From assembly GCF_000143415.4 (NCBI RefSeq), contig NW_003314396.1, positions 38,895-102,894 on the forward strand: a stretch of 64,000 bases of DNA, read 5' to 3'. The position numbers and the translations under genes were made by a program. This DNA is from Selaginella moellendorffii. Taxonomy: Eukaryota > Streptophyta > Lycopodiopsida > Selaginellales > Selaginellaceae. A model generated the notes under the pieces. It saw nothing but the letters and a program-made list of their open reading frames with translations. It had not been told where the DNA came from and searched no databases. Position 1 is the stretch's first letter, and the number at the start of each line of letters is the position of its first letter. This document shows positions 42,780-56,818 of this stretch, one piece after another.

Positions 42780-43480
42780 CTTATAGCTTTTTGCATTACC
42801 ATATGTTCTTTGTGGTTTGGATTGGATTGGTCTCTTGGGTTTGAGACATCAATAGGATATTGCTGATGCTTGCTTGAGCAACTCTGGTTCCTTATCATTA
42901 TTGACCGGGATCTATTCAGATTGGCTCATGTAATAGTTGGCATAAATAAGTGTTTGTTGGTCTTACTGCATTCATTCAGTTCTGTTGATTATTGCTTAAG
43001 TTAGTTCTGGTAGATTGGGATGTTATCTCCTTTGAGTGATACATTCGCGAGTATTTTACTTGCTAGTCAATGATACTTTGTGTTCTTTGAATTCTCTTTC
43101 ATAAATTATTTAGCATACTGTTTGTAATCTTTGATAGTTAAGTTTTATCATTGAGTTTTCTTAATGATAGTTTGGCTATTGAATTTTGTTCGATGGTGAA
43201 TCCTATGTTTTCTAATGATAGTGATCTTGGTGGTTCCTATACTTTAATACTGGTATATCAGATGATAACTTACTTGGAATACTTTTATGTTCTAATATAA
43301 GATTTAATCACTGATAATTAAGTCTCTTCAATATCATTGTCTATGACTTTGATATTGTTCATCTATTTATCTTTGAGTTTGGGCCAGTACAGGCAGACTA
43401 GCTTCGACACTTCGTGTGCATGGTGAAATCTCTAGTCATGAGGTAGCTATTATTAATTAGTCACATCACCCGCCTCTCTG
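42780..43480. other. AT-rich sequence without recognised features
   Basis: No coding frame or repeat partner found. It may be the flanking DNA into which copy B inserted. Confidence 0.4.
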
Positions 43481-43940
43481 TTGATGTTCCTTATTCCGTT
43501 CAAAGGGTGTGACCGTGTAAAGAACTCTCACTACCCTTAATATTGCTGGACCTGTTATCAGTCTCTGCCTAAGCTAGTTGAGAAACTAGTCCTCGCGTGT
43601 GCACTTGACCAAATGAGCATAAGGAAGGAATTCCTAAGTGTCTATTTAGTCAAGCATACTTGACTTAGTTAGAGAAACTCATTCGTTGACTTGCACTTGC
43701 TAGTGTTGGGAACCCCCGCGATATTGAGATTAATCCCTCAATATTTGCTAGATGATATCTTACCATGTCTACCTAACACCCTCGCTATCATGCCTTTTGT
43801 GTTAGTCTCATTTCGGTCCCAAAAGCTATTTATGGAAAGTGTCTAGATTTGCTCATTTGGCATATCTACAGAATGTAAAGATTGCCCTAAACACAATGGT
43901 GTTTGCCCGTATTCAAATTTGCAATTTAGCGCCATTCCAT
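43481..43940 (-). repeat. family T LTR remnant, minus strand
   Basis: Reverse complement of 13440-13880 of the solo LTR, including the CAATATCGCGGGGGTTCCC block. It is cut at 43941 by a family N LTR. Confidence 0.75.
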
Positions 43941-45580
43941 TGTGAGACACAAAATCCCTAGGCACCAAAGTGGAGCCGAAAGGGTGCCACGTGGTGGTGG
44001 CCGAAGCGAAAGCCAAACGAACGTAACACATTTGGACTAAAAGTTCCGACTTGAAAGATTGAGAGCGGGAGTGGAACTCCCAACGAAGTGTTCGAGGAAC
44101 AAGCACAAAGCAAGCAATGAGTGAGTCTCTAGAACAGGGACACAAGAGGACCAACACATGACACGTGGCTGAGTCCAAGATAGAGTCTGATATGGACCCA
44201 AAATGGAGTCCGAGATAGATCGAGATGGAGTCCGAGATGGAGTCCAAGATGGACCCGAGATGGAGTCCGAGATGGACTGAGATGGAGTCCGAGATGGAGT
44301 CTGAGATGGACCTAAGACGGAATCCTAGATGGAGTCTGAGAAGGACCCAAAATGGAGTCCAAGGTTGAGACCAAGACCAGGACCGAGACCGAGACCGAGG
44401 CTGAGACCAAGACCGAGGCCGGGACTGAGACCAAGACCGGACCAAGACCGCGACCGGGGCCAAGACTGAGACTGAGATCGGGACCGAGACTGAGATCAAG
44501 GTTGAGTCCAAGACCAAGCCCGAGCCTGAGTCCGAGACCAAGCCTGAGCCCGAGCCCGAGTCTGAATCCGAATCCGAGTCTGAGTCCGAGTCCGAGTTTG
44601 AGAGGGTGAAAGCCCAAAGCGTTTGTCTCCCAGACCCTAGGGGGTTTGGTGAGCTCCAAAAGTATAGTAACAGGGAGGACTGTAGTGGAGCAAGTTTGGC
44701 CTAGAAAGGCTGTACCCAGTGTTGGGTGATGAGCTGCCCACTGGGAAGTCCAAGACTAAAGTGAACACGGACCGACAAGCGGGGTAGTTTAGTGAAGTGT
44801 TCAAGAGCTGGCTCTAGTTCCCCCAGGAGATTGACTGGCCGATGCTCCCAGACCAAGTGTGGGTGGCACTACCTACTTGGATACCTGGTGTGGCTCAATA
44901 GAACCTCCCTCTAAGTCCATGGCTAGAGCACCCAAAGGTAGAAGGTGGGGAGAGTACCCATCAGGCTCGTGTAAGGCCATGGTGTTCTAAAATGTTGTCC
45001 CAAAGTCCCAAACAGTGAAAAGGAAGAGGAGCATTCCTCTAGTGCAGTGACCAAGGATATGGTCACATGGTGAGGAAATCCCAAAGGACAGTGGGACTTA
45101 GAGGTCGGGCCTGTTGGCTTTGATCCAGTGGCAGTGTTGGCAAACACAGCCATGGACAGGAAGGGACTTAGTGGGGACCAAAAAAGAGATATTGGGGAAG
45201 CCTATTCCTCATGTCCGTGGGCATCCTAAGGATGCTAAGGAGTGGATCTGGGATGATCACTCATGGATGGATGGCGCAGTCTTTGAGAGACGGGACTGTG
45301 ATGTAGGTGGTGTCAAGCCACTGGTATGACCAAGGTGAATAGGCATGGCCTTAGTGTAACGGGCTGATATGTTGGTAGTACCTTGGGGTGTCGGTCATGG
45401 GATCGAATATGTGGAGCACTTGGACCAAGTGCAATGGTTGAGTGGCATGGATGCCATTCTTGGGGTTAACAAGTCCCTAAGTCCAAAATAGGACTCATGG
45501 AGGTTGTAAGTGAGACTCCTCCAAGTGGTCGGAGGTGTGGTTAAGTGACTAAAGTAGAATGGAAAATTTAGTCACTTACA
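43941..45580 (+). repeat. family N LTR (5' LTR of a protein-less element)
   Basis: Starts TGTGAGACACAAAATCCC and ends GTCACTTACA, so TG...CA, 1,640 bp. It includes GAGTCCGAGATG minisatellites (about 44170-44350), GAGACCGAGACC arrays (44365-44600) and the GGTGAAAGCCCAAAGCG module at 44605. It is followed by a primer-binding site. Frames inside it reflect the repeats. Confidence 0.88.
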
Positions 45581-45582
45581 AC

Positions 45583-45594
45583 TTGGTATCAGAG
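45583..45594 (+). other. primer-binding site, family N
   Basis: TTGGTATCAGAG two bases after the LTR end; initiator-methionine tRNA type. It marks the start of the internal region and the plus strand of the element. Confidence 0.85.
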
Positions 45595-48500
45595 TTGTTC
45601 CTTAGTCTGACTTTTATTAGTGCTCAAGTATATCACCACTGGTGTTGGCATCAGAAGGTCCGAGGAGTGGGCCTATCCTTGAGGAGTAGCAGGTCGGGAT
45701 GACAAGACTCTCCATTACAGTTTATGTGTGAACTTGTAGACGAGGTGATGGATAGAAAAGGGCCAATAATAGAACGACTTTGGGATCTTGGGAACAGTGC
45801 AAGGTTTTCCTCATTGAGTTGAGGATGTGATCCAGATAAGCGTTTGACTCAACAAACTAACTAATGTAATTGTGGTAAACAACTATAGTTGGGATCACGT
45901 GAAAGATAGAGACTCCAAAACGATAAAGGAGTCACAAGATTACCCTCATGAAGTTGAGGCTAGTGCTCATGAATTTGAGACCAGAATGAATAACTGTGGG
46001 AGGTTAAATACGGATGAGGACATAAGTCCTTGGAATAGTAGCCGGGCTACCTTGAATAATTGCTGGAACAACCCCAGGAGTTGGGGGTGTGCTTAGAGGA
46101 TGAATCGATATTCTCATTATATGGACGAATAATCCTAACGGGTGAAGGTAGCCCACAATTATCAAAAAATAGTCAAGTGTTGGAATAACACTTATGATGG
46201 TGGTCTTGGTGAGTAGGACATGAATACAAGAAGTTGTATTTTAATGAGCTAACATCTCAAAAGTAAGACCTTATAGGTCAGGGATTAGGAAAGGTCCAAA
46301 AGGTTGAATGACTTAACTGGAGTCAAAAAATGGTCCTAAAGGACTGATGGAAGCTTTTGGACTAACGTGTGTTGTGCCCCGCGATGGATGGGGAGGATTA
46401 TAAGATCCAAGTATGAGAACAATGGGTATCTCATGGGTGGCAGAATGTGCCATACTAAAGTCGTGGGAAAGGTGTTCCCAGAAGAAACAACTTTGGTGCA
46501 GAGTTGTATGCAAATACTATGGTGTAGTGCTAACAAATAGTTGGCATGAGAAACAACTAAGTTGGTCTTGGTAAAGACCTACCTAGACACAAGTGCAAAG
46601 TGTCATAAATGCAAACTCATGGAGCCGATGGTGTGGAGACACCCAAATGGGCCAAGATGTGATACCTTGAGATTATGTTGATGGGTTCATGAGAACCCCT
46701 TGCCAAGGGAATTCTAATGGAAATGGGAATGGCATAGCCTAAGCTGGAAGGTATGTGGTAGAGTGTGGTGACCCAGATAATGATGGAGGTGTGGAAGCAC
46801 TAGCAATGAGTTGTAAAACTTGACAACTATGAGGCAACTAAGCAAGAGGTGTAGGTAATTGGTTAAACAGGTAGAAGGTAGTTATCCAAGACTTTTTAAT
46901 GGCATAAAGAAGTTAAATATACCCTTATCGAGGATAAATTGCTTATGTTGCGATATAGTAAATTAATGTCGTAAAAGGAAATGTTCATTGTCAAGGTGGC
47001 CATCATTGAGACACGCAAACACTCTAGAACACCAAAAGGTGGTGTTTAGTGTTGCGAGGGCAATAGATAAGGCCCAAGGGACAAAGTCCCTAGCGAATGA
47101 TGGATAGAATGTGCTATCCAAACGTCCAAGGTTGTAAAGACGGGAGAAATCTCTCTACCTGAATTAGACAAAGCCAAAAAGGGATTTTGGCAAGGCTAAT
47201 GATGGGCATATAAAGGCCCATGAGCAGCAATGTTAATCCCGATGTATGGGATTACAAGGTGAGCATACCTAGATTGAGGAACCACTCCCGAGGCTATTGA
47301 GTAGGTTCATCCCTATGAATACTTGCTAAGGCATGGTAGAAAGTGCAAAGCTATCCTCCAGTGCAAAGCAAGTGCAAAGCTATCCTCTAGTGTTTGGGTT
47401 CGAGTCCCAACTCACTAGGGCGAGGTGATAGTTTGGAATATGAGGACACTCATTTTTCGGTGATCATGGACTTTTAGTAAGGAGACTAGCTTGGGCACAC
47501 CGCCAAATGGGGGATGCCTCGAAGTCGTGATACACGGTTAGATTGCTTAGTGTGAAAGCTCGGCATATCTAACTTGAACACTTTGGTGCAAGTGGCACCA
47601 AGGACGTGGTGAATTAGATGAGGATACCCAGTCTTAGTTGCCATGGACCCTTGGCCAGAAAGGCTATCTTGGGTGCACTACCAAGTATGGAGATGTCCTC
47701 GGGGTCATGGTCAACAACTTAAAGGCTTGGAAGACCTAGTACCTATTGACAAACCTGTTAAGTGCCAAGGTTAGATCACTAGGTGGTCTTATGGCTTAAA
47801 CAAGGACAAGGTCCTTGTGAGGTTAAGGGATAAAGTTCCTAGTTTAAGAGTGTTGATTTAAACTATTGATGATGGTGTGGCTTGGACAAGGTGACCAAGT
47901 GGGAAAAACACCTCAGAGAAATGAGTTATATCAATGCGATGGCATAGTAAGTCTGAGGAAAGTAGTCTCTATAAGAGATCCAAGGGAGGGTATCAAAAGT
48001 TGGGCTGTGGATAGAGCCTACAGCAGGAAATGTTAAAGAGACATACTAAGGGTGAACACCCTTTGGACTTGGCAAAGCAAAGTATTTGTTAAAGAACCAA
48101 AAGGATACCTTGAAAATGGGGGTAGCGATCCTATGTTGCTGGGTGCAACAATCAAGGATAGGAGCAAAAGACTAATGGCTAATAAAAGAGCCATGGGAAC
48201 AATGGGAAAGAATCCAAAATGCAAAGTTAAGCCAAGAACACTAATGTGTTGGGGGCTAACGAATTGTGGGAAAGGCAAGATGTTTCCAAGGATGGATTCC
48301 CAATTGCTCCGATTTGGGGAAAGTGGAAGCTCCAAGGGAGAGAGCGGTAAGGTAGCCAAATGATAAGGCCATGGATAGCCCTAGCACAAATTATGATAAC
48401 TGGAACTTAGTGCCTAAGGAATTACGAAATAGAAAAGAGGATGATGATGCCCTCAAGTTGAAAACTTCCTAGGGTGGGGAAGTGGAGTTGCACAATATGT

Positions 48501-48885
48501 GCAATGCAAGGTGTCGGAGACACCTAGAAAATTGACTTCAAGAAGTCAAAAGTAAAAGTTCCAAAGTGCAAATGTTATATCGATGGAAACAGAGACTACT
48601 CAAGAAGGAGTTATGGGATTGAGATAGAGACGGTGTTTCTAACAGGTTTAACGAGAACTAAACCAATAAAAGGAGAGAACCACTACAAGTGGTCCAATCA
48701 GTCTCTAAGTTGGAGAGACTATCCTCCTTAGAGGATGGGTAAGGCATGGTGAGCCTTTGGTATCAAACCATTGACGAATATTGGCGGGGTGTCAAGAATG
48801 GGAAGAGTAATACACGTTGGTATTACTTTATAAAATGGTTTATCGTTCGATGAGGACATCAAACTTCGTCTATGGGTGGTGGAAT
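45595..48885 (+). mobile_element. internal region of family N element, no proteins
   Basis: About 3.3 kb between the primer-binding site and the next LTR start at 48886. No frame encodes gag or pol motifs; stops are dense. It has many short words repeated at intervals (for example GGTTCGAGTCCCAACTCACTAGGGCG near 47398). It is collinear with 49235-53063. The end GGTGGTGGA before 48886 is a weak purine tract. This fits a LARD-type non-autonomous LTR element that borrows proteins from others. Confidence 0.7.
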
Positions 48886-49190
48886 TGTGAGACACAAAAT
48901 CCCTAGGCCTCAAAGTGGAGCTGAAAGGGTGCCACGTGGTAGTGGCTGAAGCGAAAGCCAAACAAACGTAACACATTTGGACTAAAAACTCTGACTTGAA
49001 AGATTGAGAGCGGGAGTGGAACTCCCAATGAAGTGTTTGAGGAACAAGCACAAAGCAAGCAATGAGTGAGTCTCTAGAAAAGGGACACAAGAGGACCAAC
49101 ACATAACATGTGGCTGAGTCTGAGATGTAGTCCAAGATGGACCCGAGATGGATTCCGAGATGGATTGAGATGGAGTCCGAAACTTGACTT
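48886..49190 (+). repeat. family N LTR, 5' 300 bp only
   Basis: Starts TGTGAGACACAAAATCCC as at 43941 and matches it up to the first minisatellite units, then breaks off. It can be the truncated 3' LTR of the first element or the 5' LTR of the second. Confidence 0.75.
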
Positions 49191-49234
49191 AATACCCAAT
49201 ACCTATTTGTGGGTGATAGGCTGTGCTGAATTTC

Positions 49235-52200
49235 AACTTGGTGCGATATTGTTCTAGAAGAGTCCTTATCCTTGAGGAGTAGTATGTCGAGAGGACATGG
49301 CTCTCCACTCAAGTTCATGCGTGAACTTCGGCACAATGTGGTGGATAGAAAAGGGGCCAATAATGGAATGACTTTGGGATCTTGGGAACAGTATAAGGTT
49401 TCCTCAGAGAGCTGAGGATGTGATCCAAATGAGTGTTTGACGCAACAAACGGGCTAACATAGTTGTGATAAACAACTATAGTTGGGATCACAGGAAAGGT
49501 AAAGACTCCAAAGCAATAAAGGAGTCACAAGATTATCCTCATATAATTGAGGTTGGTGCTCATTAATGTGAGACCAGAAGTAATGACTGTGGGAGGTCAA
49601 ATACGGAAGAGGGCTCAAGTCCTTGAAATGGTAGCCGGGGCTACCTTTAATAAATGCTAGAACAACCCAAGGAGTTAGGGGGTGTACTTAGAGATGAGTT
49701 GGTATTCTCATCACATGGATGAGTAGTCCTAAGGGGCAAAGGTTGCCCCAGAGAACAAAATCAAGTGTCAGAGTAACACTTGTGAAAATAGTCCTTGTGA
49801 GTGAGGACATGAATGCAAGAAATGTATTCCAGTGAGCTAATGCCCCACAAATAGGACCTTACGGGTCTATGGATTAACCAAGTCCAAAACTGCTGGATGA
49901 CTCAAGTAGAGTCAGGGAATGGTCCTAAAGGACTGATGGAAGCATTTAGACTGAGGTGTGTGGTACTCCACGAAGGATGGGGGGGATCATAGGATCCAAG
50001 GATGAGAACAGAGGGTATCTCATCGACGGCAAAATGTGCCATGCTAAAGTCATGGGAAAGGTGTTCCCAAAAGAAAACAACTTTGACACAAAGTTGTGTG
50101 TGACCACTATGGTGCAGTGCTAACGGATGGTTGGCATGAGAAAGAGTGGTATTGGTCTTGGCAAGGACTTAGACACAAAGAAGAAGTGTCATAAAGGTAG
50201 GCTCGTGGAGCCGATGGTGTGGAGACACCAAATGTGCCAAGGTGTGATACCTTGAGGTTATGTTGGTGGGTTCATGAGAACCCCTCGCCAAAGGAATCCC
50301 AATGGAAATGGGAATGGCATAGCCTAAGCTGCAGAGCATGCAGTTGGAGTGTGGTGACCCAGATAATAATGAAGGTGTGGAAGCACCAGCAATGAGTTGT
50401 AGGACTTGACAACTATGAGGCAACTAAGCAAAAGGTGCAAAATAATTGGTTAAACGGGTAGAAGGTAACTACCCAAGCCTTTTTAATGGCATAGGGAAGT
50501 TAGATATACCCTTACGGGGGATAAGTTGCTTATGTTGCGATATAGTAAGTCAATGTCGTAAACGGGAATGCTCATTATCAGGAGGCCATCATTGGGACAG
50601 CCGAACACTCTAGAACACCAGGAGGTGGTGTTTGATGTCGTGAAGGCAATAGATAAGGCCCAAGGGACTAAGTCCCTAGCGAATGAGGGATAGAAGGTGC
50701 TATCCAAATGTCTAAGGTGGCGGAGATAGGAGAAGATTGTCTACTGGAATTGGACAAAGCCAAAAAATGGAATTTTGGCAAGGCTAGCGATAGGCATGTA
50801 AAGGCCCATAAGCAACAACGTAATCCTGGTGTGTGGGATTATAAGGTGAGCATACCTGGATTGAGGAACCACTCCCTAGGCTATCGGGTAAGTTCATCCC
50901 TAAGAATATTTGCTAAGGCATGATGGAAAGTGCAAAGCTATCCTCCTGGTCTGGAGGAGAATGACCGAAGGAGAGGTGTGAAGCCAAAAGCAAGAAGTAA
51001 GGGGATAAAACCGAACCATAGGAATCGAAGGGCATAACCAAGGTTGGTTATGCTAGCTGGGAGTGGAGAATCAAGTGGGGGCTCGAGGGTGTTGCCGCTA
51101 GCAACCGTGATGCCATGGAGAGTCTAAAATTTGGAATTGTCCATGTTAGACTATATGGTAATTGGAAAGCTTCCAAAAAGGGAGGCCTTAGCAAGTTAAG
51201 GGACAGAGTTCCCAAAGATGATTCTAGGTAGCTTAGTACCTAGAAAGGCCAAGCGTAAATGGTTCAAGGAATGCGCGAAATCAGAGTGGCGCAGCAGAAG
51301 CATGGTTTTGAAGTTTGCCATGAGGCAAGGCTATCAAGGTTATGGAAGTAGTTCCCGAGTGTTCAAAGAGAGGGCTTTGAATGAAAGTCGATGATCAAGG
51401 GCTTTCACGCTTGTGCAGGAACCATGTTACAGTGGTCAAAGGACTTGCCAAAGCGAGATTGGCAAGTCAGGGGAACAAATACCCTAGTTGAAGGTGATAA
51501 CCTCAAAAAGGGTGGGCCATGGGGCCAAGCATGGAGGAGTCCATACATGATCACAGACTTGTCAAGTGAGAGGACTTGGCAGTGTGGAGGAACTAGGTTC
51601 CTAAGCTGTGATCTATAGCACGCTTTGAGTAAAAGTTGGTGCACCGGCGTGATGAGTCACGCTAGGCATCCTGGGTGATGCCGTCCGTAGATGCATATAC
51701 GGAGGTTGGGTTCGAGTCCCAACCCTCTAGTGCTTGGGTTCCAGTCCCAACTCACTAGGGCGTGGTGATGGTTTGGAATATGAGGACACTCATTTTTCGG
51801 TGGTCATGGACTCTCAGTGTAGAGATTGGCTTGGGCACACCGCCAAGCGGGGGATGCCCCAGAGTCATGATGCACGGTTAGATTGCTTAGAGTGAAAGCT
51901 CGGCATATCTAACTTGAACACTTTGGTGCAAAAGGCACCAAGGACGTGGTGAATGAGATGGGGACACCCAGTCTCAGTTGCTATGGATCCTTGGCCGGAA
52001 GGGCTAGCTTGGGTGCACCGCCAAGTGTGGGGGATGCCCCCGGGGTCATAGTCAACAACTTAGTAAGGTCTGGAAGACCTAATTCCTATTGGTAGACCTA
52101 TTAAGGGGTCAAGATGAGATCACTAGGTGATCTTATGGCTAAACAAGGACAAGGTCTTTGTTTGGGTTAAGGAATATAATTCCTAGTTCAAAGTGTTGAT

Positions 52201-53063
52201 TTGAACTATTGATAAAGGTGTGGCTTGGTCAAGGTGACTAAGTGGGAAGGACACCTAAGGGAAATGAACTACTACAATACAATGGTATTACGAGTTCAAG
52301 AGAATAGTCTTCAGAGACAGGCCCATGGGTGGGTCACAAGGTTGGGCTAGGAAGAGAGCCTAGAATAGTTGGGGAGACTTACTAGGGGTGAACACCCTAG
52401 TCTGGGCAAAGTAGATCCTATGCTATGGAACCAAAAGAATACCTCCAGGAGGGAGGTAATGATCCTATGTTCTTTGGTGCAACAATCCAAGGATAGAAGC
52501 AAAAGACGAGTGCCCAAGATAGGGACGTGGAATCCATTGGAAAGAATCCAAGTGGCAAAGTTAGCCAAGGAACATTAATGTGTTTGATGCTAATGGATTG
52601 CGGAAAAAGAAGTGGACTTCCAAGGATGGATTCCCAAGTGCTCCAATTTGGCAAAGGAAAGGCTCCAAGTGAAGGAGCAACTAAGTAGCCAAAAGATAGG
52701 GCCGTGGACAGCCCTAGCACAAATAATGATAAATGGAACGTAATGCCAATGGTGGCACAAAAATAGAAAAGAGGATGAGGGTGCCCTCGAGTAGAGAACT
52801 TCCTAAGAGGGGAAGTGGAGTTGCACAAAATGTGCAAGGCAAGGTGTCGGAGACATCTAGGAAAATTGACTTCAAGAAGTCAAAAGTAAACGTTCCAAAA
52901 GTGCAAAGGTTATATCGATGAAAATTGAAACTACTCAAGATGGAGTAGTGACGGTGTCTTTAACAAGTTTAGCGAGAACTAAACCATTAAACAGAAAGAA
53001 CCACCACAAGTGGTCCAATCAGTTTCTAAGTTGGAGAGACTATCCTCCTTAGAGGATGGACGA
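49235..53063 (+). mobile_element. second internal region of family N element
   Basis: Follows the order of 45660-48740 with about 10-15 percent differences by eye. It holds an extra segment (about 50940-51640) that is deleted in the first copy near 47350. No coding frames with known motifs. It is interrupted by transposon copy C at 53064 within the TTGGAGAGACTATCCTCC block, which in the first copy (about 48710-48740) runs on uninterrupted. Confidence 0.7.
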
Positions 53064-53087
53064 AAGCTCTATTTCGTTAAAGTGGGA
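53064..53087. repeat. terminal inverted repeat, transposase end of copy C
   Basis: Begins AAGCTCTATTTCG. Outside lies GGACGA, which differs from the flanks of copies A and B. Confidence 0.88.
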
Positions 53088-53679
53088 TTTATTCAGTAAA
53101 ATGGGACTAGGTACAAATTTTCAAGTATTTGAAAATGACGTGAAATTATATGTTTTTTGTCCAGGGGCTAGACATATCTGGGGCATGGTGACTAGCGCGG
53201 TGACTTTGTGTCCAGACTGAGTCGATCTGGTTGTATAATAAATCTCATTGTCAAGGTGAACAAGCCGAATCTGAAGCTAAAGAAGAGCGATGGCATGCAC
53301 GCACACACTATTTGTTTGTTCATTGAGCGTGTGGTGAGCTTTCCAAGATGAACGTCATTCCTATTAGCCAGACATATAACTTAATGGTGAGAACATTTAG
53401 ATATTATTCAATGTTATCTTTTTCTAACGAATCTAATTGTGAAGGTGTAGCAAGAGGCATTGCTAGTCTGGAGAAGTCATTTAACTCATTTGACCCTTAG
53501 TGTATTTTCATGAAACTAAATAACATTCATATTATTAAGGAATTTCTCTAGTACCTTTTTTTTACGACATAGAGGCTTGCATTTCTTTCAAAGGTGATTT
53601 AGTAAAAGGCCTGAGGGCACATGCCATTCTATTTCTCAGACCAGTATTAAGATATACTAGTGCAAAGGGCCACATGCCA

Positions 53680-56600
53680 TCACGCCTCCTCTGATTCAGA
53701 TTCGGATTGTTCACCTTGAAATAAAATACATTAGAAACTTAGTAAAGGAATATTAAATCTCACCTTGAACCCGGGTTATGAATGCTCTTGCTGCATCTCT
53801 TGCATGGTCTGGCAAGGTGATGGTGGCACTCTGCTTCCGCATCCAACCATGCACAACATTATCCACCGATATGCTCATGCTGGGATCCCTTGGATTCAGC
53901 ACCCATCTCTTTTCTAGGCAATCCTTCGTATATCCGGAACTTGGCTTGAACCACTCCACAGTTACATTGAAGGAGTTAGTTTCCGCGTCCTCCTCTACAT
54001 CAGTGATGCAGCGCCCCACCCATATCATCTGTTTTTTATTACTGGGTCTGACAAGCACGACCATTCCTTTGCAGACTTGTATTGGATTGAATGCTGAATC
54101 CGGCTTCTTGTTCCTCGGCCCACAATAGTGATCCTCAACATCGTTATCTGTCACTGCATTTCCAGAGGACATTGTTCCGCTACTATCTGGTGCTCTGGGT
54201 TCTGGCCAAAAGGACTCTTCCAATTCTTCATATACAACCGGCCCATTTTGGATAGCAGATATAATCTTCTCCCAGTATTCGAGCAAAGGCTTGCACCTCT
54301 TAAAATAGGATTCTCCACCAAACACCAACCCCCTCTTCCAGAAGGCAATATGCTGTCTAATCCCGGCCACTATACTTTCCTGGTCTTTGAGTCCATCCGG
54401 GTGCATCGGCCGTGGGGAACCCTGAGGAATCATAGGTTCCCCAGTTATGGGATCTCTCTTGAAGAGTTCAATGCCGTCCACTGGCAGCCACACTGTGTCC
54501 CATTCTCTCATCTTGTACCTCATCACTGGAGCACCGTCACGCATGCTGAAATGAAACTGAAGAGGCTTGGAGTGGCCAATCAGCATTTTGGATCCGTCCC
54601 TGATGTAGCCTCTTACAAACCCCTTAAAGTCTGGAACCTCTGTCACAAGTGCAGCTTCAACAGTGCCTTTGATGCAATTTTGGAATTCATCGTAGAGTTG
54701 TGGGAGGGTGAGGACATTGGATTGCCGGAGGGACTCTGCCAGGTGACTGAACATGGCATCGACGTCTTCATGAGTGTGCCCAACCATGAGAAAGCCAAGT
54801 GTAACCGTTTCAAATATGCCTTTGGCAACAAGCATCGCCAAGTACGCGAAGACGTACATGTTTTTGTTCTCACTGCCAGCATTGTCTGTTTGGAGCAGAA
54901 GATGGGGTGGAAGGCCACATCGGCCGCAAGAACTTCCTTAAGATTCTGCTTCATTTGGATGAGGCTGTGCATTCACCGGGCGACCAGCCTCGTCGGAATG
55001 GCATGAGGCCTCACGTGATAACCCTACAATCTGACGGCCAACATATTCACTGGAATGGCATGGGGCCCCACGCGATACTGCAAGCCTTTGCTCCTCCTCC
55101 AGCTGAACCCTGTATGGGGTTCGATCGACAAGGGCCTTATGCAAGGGTTGGCCGTTCAGCTCAGTCTGCGCACTTTGCAGAGACCTTAAGTGTTTTGCTA
55201 GGGACGCAATCATCATGTTTGCACCCCCGCCACCCCATAGAGGTACAAAGAAGTTCCCATAGTTCTGGGCACCATGCCCATGAGCGATTATGCCAAACAG
55301 AGACACAGGCAGCTGCATGGATGAAGAGATTGCCTTGGGGGTAGGATTGAGTCGAGGTAAGCACGTCTTTTTCTGGTCCATTTTGTCGTGGATGATGCAG
55401 AGGTAAGAGTCAGGTCTCTCCATGGAGAGAATCCTGTTATGATAATATGCAGTCCTGCAGCTTCTCTGCTCGATGTTGTGGTCGAGCCGCCTTCTAACCA
55501 ACGTCTCTCGCTCTTGAGCGCTGCAAGAATTCTTCGACAAAGCCATTTTGATAGCAGTGCACTCGTCACACTTTGAAAAGCTGGAGTACTTTCCTATACT
55601 CACATCCCTGAACCTGTTGCTCCACAATCTACTAAATCTAGATTAGCTCAGCTTCCTGTAGCCATTACTCTGGAGTTCCCGATTCACATCTTCCAATATG
55701 GCCCCCTTGGTATACATGGAAGGGAGAACTCGTTGGGTGTCTCGTGTTCCATCTTCCAAGAGGCGGGTTTTATGTGGTTGCTGCTCGCTACATGTCTCGA
55801 CAAACCTCTTGAAGATTGCCTCTCCATATACAACATGACCCCTGGTTTTGTGCGTACCGTCGTTCCCATGGACTGCCTGTTGAACCCTTTGTTCCTCAAA
55901 CTCAGTTTTGATTCTGTAGAATGTGGTTCGAGGGACTCCATAAATGATTCTCCATGCCTTCATGCAGACCAAACCCCTCTGGAAGACCATGCCCCCCACC
56001 TGATGTTCTGAAGCATCAACAGATGACCGTAATGCCTCATACACAAAATTGCGAGCTGCCTTCCAGGACAATGTCTTGTATCTTGCTCTCTCCTCTTCAA
56101 TAGCATCCCAATCAGCATGTTGACAACACCTCCTCTTGCAACAAGCAACTGTCGAGACCATTCGAACCTCCATCGCCATTTTCTGCCTTTTCGGTTCGTT
56201 GCTCAGATCCCTTTGGCTGCGCTGTAGGAAGGTGTACTTTCTTTTCCCATGAAGAGATGTTCTGTCATCAGTTGTAGTGGTGTTTGATTGTGAATCCTTC
56301 ACATTCTCAAACACTAAATGCCTCAATTTCCACCGCACAATGCTTCCAATAGTCAGACTATTTTCTTCTGTGTCAACAACCTCTAAAATTGCAACTCCAA
56401 TATCATCCCAGCCCAATTCTTGATTAGCAACCGCATCTCTTGGATCGACAACTGTGGCTAAGCCCTCAGCTACCACCTCCCCCTCGGGGTTGTTTAGAAA
56501 CACCTTTGCCTGAATCCATGTAGCACGGTTCTTAAGATCCACGGAGGGAACATGCGTCGCACTTGCGCTGTCCCCAACATCTGCTTTCTTCTGCAGATTT

Positions 56601-56818
56601 TTCAAGGCAACAACAACATTTACCCCGACGACCATCTCTCCTCGTTCAATAGCGACCACATTCCCATCGAAGACAGTCTCTACTGATACAGCAGCATTGC
56701 CTTCCCCAAGCCTTTGACAGTGTATAACAAAGTTCCGATCCATAGACACAAGGGTCCCTTTTGCAACTCTCTTCCCACCATTCAAAATGTAAACCTTTTC
56801 CCCAACCCTGAAGGCCAT
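53680..56818 (-). pseudogene. DDE-type transposase, copy C (two in-frame stops)
   Basis: Exons 53764-56818 and 53680-53714 have exactly the same lengths as in copy A (3,055 and 35 nt, 1,029 codons), so there is no net indel. Breaks are TAA at 55643-55645 (CAA in A) and TAA at 54938-54940 (CAA in A); both are C-to-T on the coding strand. The glutamine codon that is TAG in copy A (codon 103) is intact here. Catalytic residues D478, D645 and E684/D685/D687 are unchanged. Together, copies A and C show that the family had an intact transposase recently. Confidence 0.87.

Noticed and set aside
51660-51740. Possible tRNA gene (GGTTCGAGTCCCAACC looks like a T arm)
   Set aside because: No matching acceptor stem, D arm or anticodon arm at the right distance. 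The word recurs at 47398 and 51715 as part of the family N internal region.
54128-55006. 292-aa frame opposite the transposase
   Set aside because: It also appears opposite copy A and changes with the transposase sequence. It is the antisense shadow of a conserved coding region, without its own domain.
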